A stretch of DNA of 8,477 bases from Thermaceae bacterium (GTDB lineage Bacteria > Deinococcota > Deinococci > Deinococcales > Marinithermaceae), in NCBI GenBank assembly GCA_026989475.1, contig JALSJG010000257.1, positions 1 to 8,477 on the forward strand. Direction: 5' to 3'. The position numbers were made by a program, and so were the translations under genes. Shown one piece after another: positions 1 to 5,060 of the stretch; within the stretch, counting starts at the first letter, position 1; every line of letters begins with the position of its first letter. The notes under the pieces are model-generated. The model had not been told where the DNA came from, ran no database searches, and saw nothing but the letters and a program-made list of their open reading frames with translations.

Positions 1-1577
1 GTGATCACCCAGTCGCCGGTGATGCGGGCCTTTTCTTTGAGGGTCTGGGCGTCGTAGACGACGATGAAGGTCGGGGTGTCGACGTTGCCCCAGGCCGAGA
101 CCCAGAACTCGGTGCCGTCCTTGTTGAACTCGATGTGCACCATCCGGGCCTTCTTCTCAAGCGCGCCCGGCACCTGCCAGCAGACGGGGTCCTTCTCCAG
201 GTCGTCCTTCTGCCAGGCGCAGAGGGTCGCGTTGGCCTCGGGCGTGGGGGCCACCGGGAAGTCCACGATCAACCAGGGGCTTTTGGGGTGGGTCTTGATG
301 AAGAGGTTGCCCGGGTAGGGCGCCTCGATCATCTTGACCACCTTCCAGGCGTACTCGGGGTGGCCTTCGGGATCGGTTCCGATCACCGCGATCTTGTTGT
401 CCTTGATGTGGCCGGTGGCCCAGACCGGACCGTACTTGGGATGCACCCAGTTGGCGCCGCGGCCGGGGTGGGGCTTGTCGCCCACCGGGATGCTGGCGAC
501 GAACTCGCGGGTCTGGGCGTCGATGACCACGATCTTCTTCTCGGCGTTGGCGGCCACCAGGAAGTAGCGCTTCGACCGGTCCCAGCCGCCGTCGTGGAGG
601 AAGCGCTCGGTGTCGATCACGGTGATGCTGACCGGTCGGCCCTTCTTGTCGATCTTGTCGTAGTCCACCAGCCAGGTCTGGCCCGCCTCCTTGATGTTGA
701 CGATCCACTCGGGGCTGAAGTGGGAGCTCACGATCGAGGCCACGCGGTTTTCCCGGAGGAACTCGCCCTGGCTTTTGACGTAGCCCTGGGTGGAGACCAT
801 CTTGAGGGGCTCGAGGGTCTGGCCGTCCACCACCAGGAAGGCGCTCGGCCAGTAGCAGCCGACGATCGCGTACTTGCCCTCGTAGCCCTCGTACTTCGAG
901 GTGTCGATCGAGCGGGCGTCGAGGCAGGCGCGCATCTCGGCCACGACCTGGGGCTTTTCCATCCAGAGGTCGATGATCTTCGCCCAGCCGTCGCGGCCGA
1001 TGGTGTAGAAGTAGCGGCCGTCCTTCGAGGAGCGGAGGATGTGGGTGGCGTAGCCGGTGGGCAGGATCGTGACCAGCTCCTTGGTGTCGCCGTCGACGAT
1101 CGCCACCTTACCCACGTCGCGGAGGATGACGCCGAAGTAGTTCTGCCAGTTGCGCTTGGTCTCGGGTGCCTTCGGGCGCTTCGCTACCGGGACCAGGACC
1201 CGCCAGGTGGCCTTGGCCTCGGCGAAGGTCCAGGGTGGGGGCTCGGGCACCGGATTCAGGAGGAACCGGGCCATAAGGTCAATTTCTTCGGGGGAGAGGA
1301 TCCCCAGCTTACCCCAGGCGGGCATTCCCCCGTAACCGTTGGTGATGATGGTTTTCAGGAAGTCGATGCCCTTTCCTTGTTTGAGCAGCGTCTCGGGTTC
1401 CAGATTTTTCCCCGTCGCCCCCTTGCGCAATACTCCATGGCAGCCGGCGCACTGCTGGAAGTAGATCTCCTTGGCGCGCTCCATCTCCTCAGGGGTGAGC
1501 TTCGGTACCGCCTGCTGGGCCAGCGCAAAGACCCCGAGGAATACCGTGAACAGCCCTAGCCAAACGCGTCTCTTCAT
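1..1577 (-). CDS. nirS: Cytochrome cd1 nitrite reductase NirS, 3' end cut off by the window
   Basis: Periplasmic enzyme reducing nitrite to nitric oxide, the second step of denitrification. 525 residues are visible from the ATG at 1577. Residues 1-20 form a Sec signal peptide (MKRR, a hydrophobic stretch, then ALA before Gln21). The cytochrome c domain follows, with heme motif CAGCH at 43-47 and probable axial Met85 (GGMPAW). The rest is the eight-bladed heme d1 propeller: probable d1 ligand His179 (GYATHI), and the catalytic histidines His328 (FLHDGGWD) and His370 (KPHPGRGANW). These are 42 residues apart, the same spacing as His327/His369 of the Pseudomonas aeruginosa enzyme. By comparison with that family only about 15-20 residues (the PTGKFNVYNT-like tail) are missing. 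It is the last visible gene of the operon, 49 nt after the cytochrome gene, with an AGGTAGGTGG ribosome site. Four cysteines in the d1 domain (218, 241, 453, 466) are not in the Pseudomonas protein as I recall it. Heme d1 synthesis genes are not visible here. Confidence 0.97.
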   Translation of the reverse strand, partial: MKRRVWLGLFTVFLGVFALAQQAVPKLTPEEMERAKEIYFQQCAGCHGVLRKGATGKNLEPETLLKQGKGIDFLKTIITNGYGGMPAWGKLGILSPEEIDLMARFLLNPVPEPPPWTFAEAKATWRVLVPVAKRPKAPETKRNWQNYFGVILRDVGKVAIVDGDTKELVTILPTGYATHILRSSKDGRYFYTIGRDGWAKIIDLWMEKPQVVAEMRACLDARSIDTSKYEGYEGKYAIVGCYWPSAFLVVDGQTLEPLKMVSTQGYVKSQGEFLRENRVASIVSSHFSPEWIVNIKEAGQTWLVDYDKIDKKGRPVSITVIDTERFLHDGGWDRSKRYFLVAANAEKKIVVIDAQTREFVASIPVGDKPHPGRGANWVHPKYGPVWATGHIKDNKIAVIGTDPEGHPEYAWKVVKMIEAPYPGNLFIKTHPKSPWLIVDFPVAPTPEANATLCAWQKDDLEKDPVCWQVPGALEKKARMVHIEFNKDGTEFWVSAWGNVDTPTFIVVYDAQTLKEKARITGDWVI

Positions 1578-1608
1578 GCTTTACCACCTACCTTTCCCCA
1601 CGCCGCGC

Positions 1609-1621
1609 CCGGAGATTCCGG
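1609..1621. repeat. Small inverted repeat in the cytochrome-nirS spacer
   Basis: CCGGA-GAT-TCCGG, perfect 5-bp arms around 3 bases, lies in the 49-nt spacer between the cytochrome stop and the nirS start. In the transcript it could form a short stem. No T-run follows on the minus strand, so it is not a convincing terminator. It may be a processing or stability element, or chance in GC-rich DNA. Confidence 0.35.
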
Positions 1622-1626
1622 TCAAC

Positions 1627-2367
1627 CTAGCGCGAACGCGCAACCTCCTCCGGGGTTACCGAGCCGAAATCGTTGCCCCAGGCGGTGCGGATGTAGCTGA
1701 CCACCGCCGCCGCCTTTTGGTCGTCGAGCTGGGCGGCAAAGGGGGGCATCGCAGTCCCCGGCTTGCCGTGGAGCACGGTCTTGATCACGTACTCGGCGTC
1801 TTTCAGGTTTTCGTTTCCCGCAAGCGCGGGGAAGGACGGGGGCATCCCCCGGCCGTCGGGCTGGTGACAGCTCGCGCAGAGCTGCTGGTAGAGGGCCTTG
1901 CCGTCGGCGAGTCCGGGAGTGGCCGGGGTTGGCTTCTCCGCTTTTGCTTGCACCTGGCCGGCGGCGGCCAGCGCCCCGCCGGGGATCGCGTGCTCGCCGT
2001 AGTAAGCGAGCCAGGTCGCGGTGCCGACGAAGATCAAAAAGAGCAGCACCGGGAGCAGCGCGTAGCGGAAGAAGTCGGGCCTGGCCGGGGCCTCGAGCTC
2101 GACGCTGTCCACCACGCGCACCTCGATCGGCGCCATGATCGGCGCCCGGGCGATATGCCCGGCGTAGACCGGGCCCCTACGGGCCACCTCGAAGACGTAC
2201 TCGTGGCGGTCCACCGAGCCGTCGGCGTAGTGGACCACCGCGATCAGGTAGTGGGTGCCCTGGGCGAGCCCGGAGGGGTCGAGCTCGATGGTGAAGGGTG
2301 GTTTCTCCAAGACCGCGAAGGGCTCGTCCTGGTTGTCTAAAAAGACCTCGACGCGTGCGACATCCAT
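1627..2367 (-). CDS. Membrane-anchored cytochrome c with N-terminal Ig-like domain
   Basis: A 246-residue monoheme cytochrome, probably an electron carrier for nitrite and/or NO reduction. Residues about 3-62 resemble a bacterial Ig-like (Big_7 type) domain: a VARVEVFLDN strand, then PPFTIELDPSGLAQGTHYL, then AVVHYADGS. A linker follows (62-98), then one transmembrane helix (about 102-121) and an Ala/Pro-rich tether (125-150). The class I cytochrome c domain comes last, with CASCH at 164-168 and likely axial Met207 (GTAMPPF). There is no signal peptide. Arginines 97 and 101 before the helix predict N-inside, so heme outside and the Ig-like domain in the cytoplasm. The ATG at 2367 follows the norH stop by 6 nt with AAGGA just upstream, so it is co-translated with the nor genes. 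Its place between nor and nirS fits a donor role, as does the separate NirM-type cytochrome of other nir clusters. That role is inferred from position, and no gene symbol can be assigned safely. Confidence 0.9.
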   Translation of the reverse strand: MDVARVEVFLDNQDEPFAVLEKPPFTIELDPSGLAQGTHYLIAVVHYADGSVDRHEYVFEVARRGPVYAGHIARAPIMAPIEVRVVDSVELEAPARPDFFRYALLPVLLFLIFVGTATWLAYYGEHAIPGGALAAAGQVQAKAEKPTPATPGLADGKALYQQLCASCHQPDGRGMPPSFPALAGNENLKDAEYVIKTVLHGKPGTAMPPFAAQLDDQKAAAVVSYIRTAWGNDFGSVTPEEVARSR

Positions 2368-2373
2368 CGGTCC

Positions 2374-2694
2374 TTACCCCCTTTCGGTGGCGACGTGCCG
2401 GCGGTGGAACTCGCGCACCGCCCACCAGGTCATCTGCGGGAGGAAGAGGTAGACGGCGCCCGCGAAAAGCATCAACCCGCTCCAGAACCGGTCGAGATGC
2501 CCGGAGAGCACCATGCCTCCGACGCCCCAGACCAAAAGGGCGGCGAAGACGTAGGAGAGCCAGATCAGGGAGCGCTTTCCGGCAATCATCCCGGCGGCGT
2601 AGAGGGAGGCGTAGACGCCGGCGGAGAAGACGAAGGTGAAGCCGTAGAGGATCATCGTCCCCAGGACCTGGGTCACCTCGTGGCTAGGCTGCAT
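2374..2694 (-). CDS. norH: Nitric oxide reductase third subunit, NorH-like small membrane protein
   Basis: A 106-residue hydrophobic protein with three predicted transmembrane helices (about 8-36, 44-64 and 69-92) and a basic C-terminus (REFHRRHVATERG), so the C-terminus probably faces the cytoplasm. No heme motif or other cofactor site is seen. Size, topology and position directly after norB match NorH, the third subunit reported for the cytochrome c-dependent NO reductase of Thermus thermophilus (norCBH operon). It starts inside the end of norB (11-nt overlap) with a GGAGGG ribosome site 2-3 nt before the ATG, so translational coupling with norB is likely. The identification rests on context and general likeness, not on a conserved catalytic motif. 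Confidence 0.8.
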   Translation of the reverse strand: MQPSHEVTQVLGTMILYGFTFVFSAGVYASLYAAGMIAGKRSLIWLSYVFAALLVWGVGGMVLSGHLDRFWSGLMLFAGAVYLFLPQMTWWAVREFHRRHVATERG

Positions 2695-4105
2695 GGCCCT
2701 CCCTCCGTTTCCCGATGGTCAGGAGGTCGTAGACGAGCACCAGGTAGCCGGCGACGAAGATCCAGGCGAAGAGGTAGCGCCAGCCGAGGGTGTGGGTGTA
2801 CCAGGGGTGGGTGTAGGACTGGATGAACGCGCTCCAGGTGCTCCCGAGCTCGGCCCGCTCGATCATCGTCTGGGAGAAGCCGGAGATGGTGAAGGAGCCG
2901 GCGATTCCCACGATCCCGAGGACCATGAGGGCGAGGGCCCAGCCCCAGTACCTGGAGTCGAGCGGGATCATCACCGGCCGGCGCGCGTTCTGCACCGCGA
3001 TGTAGATGAGCGTCATCACCGTGCCCACATAGGCCCCGAAGAAGGCCAGGTGGCCGTGGGCGGCGGCGAGCTGGGTGCCGTGGGAGTACATGTTGATCTG
3101 GGGCAGGGTCTGCATAAAGCCCCAAACGCCCGCCCCGATGAAGTTGCCAAAGGCCTGGGCGATGGCCCAGAAAAGCGCCGGCCGGTTCACCGTGTGCAGC
3201 CGGTGCGCGCCCGCGTCGTAGAGGGCGTGGACCACCATGGCGACGAGGGGCAGGGGCTCAAGCGCCGAGAAGAAACCGCCAAGCCCGATCCAGTACTCCG
3301 GGGTGCCGATCCAGAAGTAGTGGTGGCCGAGCCCCAGGATACCGGTGCCGAAGACCAGCGCGACCTCGAGGAAGAGCCAGGTCTCGATCAGCTTGCGGGG
3401 CGTGCCCAAGAGATACATCAGGCTCCAGCCCATGAGCACGCCGACCAGCACCTCCCAGGTGGCCTCGACCCAGAGGTGCACCACCCACCACCAGAGGTAC
3501 TGGTCCATGGTGACGTTCACGGTGTAGTGCATCCCGGCGGTGTAGAGGGCGCCGAGGGCGACCAGGTCGAAGATGAGGACGCCGAGGAGCCCGGTGATCC
3601 GCCGGGCGGCCAGGGTGGTGGCGATGACGTTGTAGAGGAAGATCGCCACCCAGGCCACGATCGCGAGGTCGGCCCATCTTGGCGCCTCGATGTACTCGCG
3701 CCCTTCGTTGATGAACCAGAGGGTGAGGGCGTTGCCGGGACCGATCTGGACGAAGAGGTAGACGAGCACGACCACTCCTACCCCGGCGACGATCACCCAC
3801 CAGATGAACTTGGCGAGCTTAATACCGACGACCTCGCGGCCGGTCTCTAAGGGAAGGAACCAGTAGACGCCGCCCATCAGCCCCACCAGGAGCCAGACGA
3901 TCATCGCGTTGACGTGGAGGGTCCGGTTGGTCATGAAGGGGAGCTTGTCGAGGAGAAAGTCCGGGTTGATGTACTGGTAGGCGGCGATCAGCCCGAAGAT
4001 GAGCTGGGCCCCGAAGAGAACGATGGCCACCGCGAAGTACGCGAGGGCTAGCTTCTGGGACTCGAAGAGTTCCTGGGCCTTGGGCCTTGCGAAGGAAGTC
4101 GCCAT
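2684..4105 (-). CDS. norB: Nitric oxide reductase large subunit NorB (cNOR)
   Basis: The catalytic subunit of cytochrome c-dependent NO reductase, turning two NO into N2O in the cytoplasmic membrane. It is a 473-residue member of the heme-copper oxidase superfamily with about 12 helices. Numbered from the ATG at 4105, the key residues are all present: His64 and His352 (low-spin heme b), His350 (heme b3), and His210, His261, His262 plus Glu214 for the non-heme iron (VHLWVEATWE, LGHHYFW, AAHGHLAFF). Glu218 and Glu283 (FFSALEPLPL) match other conserved glutamates. Its length excludes the fused quinol-type enzyme. A GTG six bases upstream (4111-4109) is in frame, but it overlaps the AGGAGG ribosome site, so the ATG is the better start. 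It lies 10 nt after norC and overlaps norH by 11 nt. Confidence 0.97.
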   Translation of the reverse strand: MATSFARPKAQELFESQKLALAYFAVAIVLFGAQLIFGLIAAYQYINPDFLLDKLPFMTNRTLHVNAMIVWLLVGLMGGVYWFLPLETGREVVGIKLAKFIWWVIVAGVGVVVLVYLFVQIGPGNALTLWFINEGREYIEAPRWADLAIVAWVAIFLYNVIATTLAARRITGLLGVLIFDLVALGALYTAGMHYTVNVTMDQYLWWWVVHLWVEATWEVLVGVLMGWSLMYLLGTPRKLIETWLFLEVALVFGTGILGLGHHYFWIGTPEYWIGLGGFFSALEPLPLVAMVVHALYDAGAHRLHTVNRPALFWAIAQAFGNFIGAGVWGFMQTLPQINMYSHGTQLAAAHGHLAFFGAYVGTVMTLIYIAVQNARRPVMIPLDSRYWGWALALMVLGIVGIAGSFTISGFSQTMIERAELGSTWSAFIQSYTHPWYTHTLGWRYLFAWIFVAGYLVLVYDLLTIGKRREGHAA

Positions 4106-4110
4106 ACCCA

Positions 4111-4116
4111 CCTCCT
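4111..4116 (-). promoter_or_regulatory. Ribosome binding site deciding the norB start
   Basis: A perfect AGGAGG lies 5 nt before the ATG at 4105. Its first A is the last base of the norC TAA stop. The alternative GTG start at 4111 uses the final G of this motif and so cannot be served by it. The arrangement suggests stop/restart coupling between norC and norB. Confidence 0.85.
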
Positions 4117-4781
4117 TACTGGGCCACCGCGAAGCGCGGCGGGAAGCCGTTGGTGTCGATCGCCGACATCCACTTGAGGAAGGCGATCAGGGCCTTTAGC
4201 TCCTCGTCGGTGAAGCGCAGGTTGGGCATCTTCCGGGGCCCCTGCGGCATCGACGTCGGGTCCTTGAGCCAGGCCATCATCGCCTCTTCCCGGGTCTTGG
4301 CGCCGGTGAGGGGCATGATCCGCTCCTCCCACCAGGGGTCGAGCCAGGCCCGGGTGAGGTCGGTGGCGTAGTAGGCCCCGTTGCCCAGGATCTGGTGGCA
4401 CTCCATGCAGTTCCGGGACTGGAGCGTCATCTTGCCCTTGTTGATGAGGTCGAAGGCCTCCTTTTGCGACCAGGTCTTTCCGAAGAAGCCGGTCTCGCGG
4501 CCGACGGCCGGTACCTGGCGGCGCTTTTCCGCGTCCCAGACCAGTTTGATCTCGTGGTTGATCACGGTCCAGTCGGGGATGCGGCCCGAGCCGGGGCGGA
4601 CCTGGTCGGCGGTGTCGAAGGTGAGCCAGAGCAGGATGAAGGTCATGACCAGCGAGCTCACCACCGCCGCGTTCCGCCAGAAGGTGGGGGAGAGCCAGCC
4701 GTAGCCTCGGGAGAGGATCAGCGTAACAACGACGGAGAAGAAGATCGCCGCGACCGCGATTTCGATCCAGCTGTAATCCAT
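4116..4781 (-). CDS. norC: Nitric oxide reductase cytochrome c subunit NorC, two-helix form
   Basis: The membrane-anchored cytochrome c that passes electrons to NorB. It has 221 residues with heme motif CMECH at 125-129, followed by LGNGAYYATDL, which is typical of NorC. Probable axial Met185 (RKMPNLRF) and a C-terminal FLKWMSAIDTNGFPP signature both have near matches in Pseudomonas NorC. It is clearly longer than the Pseudomonas protein (146 residues, one helix): two hydrophobic helices are predicted (about 5-24 and 38-56), and an insertion of roughly 40-50 residues (about 62-108) precedes the heme region. The first helix has no clear cleavage site, so it looks like a membrane anchor and not a signal peptide. 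The ATG at 4781 has an AAAGGGGG ribosome site 4 nt upstream. It is the first gene of the operon, facing the predicted promoter and palindrome. Confidence 0.95.
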   Translation of the reverse strand: MDYSWIEIAVAAIFFSVVVTLILSRGYGWLSPTFWRNAAVVSSLVMTFILLWLTFDTADQVRPGSGRIPDWTVINHEIKLVWDAEKRRQVPAVGRETGFFGKTWSQKEAFDLINKGKMTLQSRNCMECHQILGNGAYYATDLTRAWLDPWWEERIMPLTGAKTREEAMMAWLKDPTSMPQGPRKMPNLRFTDEELKALIAFLKWMSAIDTNGFPPRFAVAQ

Positions 4782-4801
4782 GCCACCCCCTTTCGATGAA
4801 G

Positions 4802-4807
4802 AGCATG
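4802..4807 (-). promoter_or_regulatory. Putative -10 element of the norC operon promoter
   Basis: The minus strand reads CATGCT, a partial match to TANNNT. If it is the -10 element, transcription starts near 4795, leaving a leader of about 14 nt that carries the AAAGGGGG ribosome site. That start puts the centre of the palindrome at 4828-4845 exactly 41.5 bp upstream, the class II position for CRP/FNR-family activators. No good -35 is needed in that arrangement, and the palindrome occupies that place. This is inferred from spacing. Confidence 0.5.
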
Positions 4808-4827
4808 AGGGAATCGGCTCTGCCCGG

Positions 4828-4845
4828 CCATGACCGTGGTCATGG
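4828..4845. promoter_or_regulatory. Palindromic operator, FNR/DNR-like geometry, upstream of norC
   Basis: A perfect inverted repeat CCATGACC-GT-GGTCATGG. Read as ATGAC-N4-GTCAT it has the two half-sites and 4-base spacer of FNR/DNR sites (TTGAT-N4-ATCAA), with one or two changed bases per half. Weaker outer arms (CTGCC at 4820-4824, GGCAG at 4846-4850) extend the symmetry. It sits 46 nt upstream of the norC ATG. CRP/FNR-family regulators (DnrS, DnrT) are known to control nitrate/nitrite respiration genes in Thermus thermophilus, so a related regulator is the likely ligand. The binding protein is not encoded here. Confidence 0.65.
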
Positions 4846-4893
4846 GGCAGATGTCCCTACGGCTCGCCGGTAATCGAATCCGGAATCGAGTTG

Positions 4894-4912
4894 ATCCGGC
4901 CCGGGCTCGGAT
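4894..4912. repeat. GC-rich imperfect inverted repeat in the divergent spacer
   Basis: ATCCG (4894-4898) and CGGAT (4908-4912) flank the self-complementary GCCCGGGC (4899-4906), with one unpaired base. It is about 150 bp upstream of dnaE and 113 bp upstream of norC. It could be a second protein site or a structural element. No promoter spacing supports a definite role. Confidence 0.3.
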
Positions 4913-4966
4913 TTGGCGCGGGCGGATAGGCGAAGTGGAATGAGCTGCCGCCGGGCACGCCGCACA

Positions 4967-4984
4967 CGGGCTCCTGCGGGCTCC
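4967..4984. repeat. Tandem 8-bp direct repeat, 10-bp period
   Basis: CGGGCTCC occurs at 4967-4974 and again at 4977-4984, one helical turn apart, 77-94 bp upstream of the dnaE start codon. Such spacing places both copies on one DNA face, but two short GC-rich copies may be chance. Apart from the elements listed separately, the rest of the 4851-5048 spacer shows no gene or RNA I can support. Confidence 0.25.
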
Positions 4985-5048
4985 GCTTCCAATCCAACGC
5001 TTTGCTCCCGCGGGCGTGGATGCAAAGGTGGCTCGTGGGGATTCGCGC

Positions 5049-5054
5049 TATGCT
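5049..5054 (+). promoter_or_regulatory. Putative -10 element giving a leaderless dnaE transcript
   Basis: TATGCT matches TANNNT and ends 6 nt before the GTG at 5061, so transcription would start at or next to the start codon. Leaderless genes of this form are common in Deinococcota. No good -35 hexamer is seen 16-18 bp upstream. A GAAGG (5056-5060) touches the GTG and is too close to act as a normal ribosome site, which also favours leaderless translation. Confidence 0.5.
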
Positions 5055-5060
5055 CGAAGG

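Noticed and set aside
135..1559. A 474-codon open frame on the plus strand, opposite nirS
   Set aside because: It is antisense to a clearly conserved nirS, rich in Gly/Val/Asp/His from GC-rich shadow reading, and shows no family motif.
2693..3850. A 385-codon plus-strand open frame opposite norB
   Set aside because: Low-complexity Glu/Asp/His/Gly/Pro composition typical of a shadow of a membrane protein gene; norB has all its metal ligands in the other strand.
4109..4111. GTG start for norB, six bases upstream of the ATG
   Set aside because: It overlaps the AGGAGG ribosome site, which is correctly spaced only for the ATG at 4105.
4820..4850. Reading the palindrome as a Rho-independent terminator
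   Set aside because: No T-run follows on either strand, and it lies between two divergent start codons where no terminator is needed; operator is the better reading.
4976..5016. Possible tRNA-like arm (TTCCAATCC with flanking GC stems)
   Set aside because: The T-loop consensus is not met and no cloverleaf with acceptor stem can be drawn.
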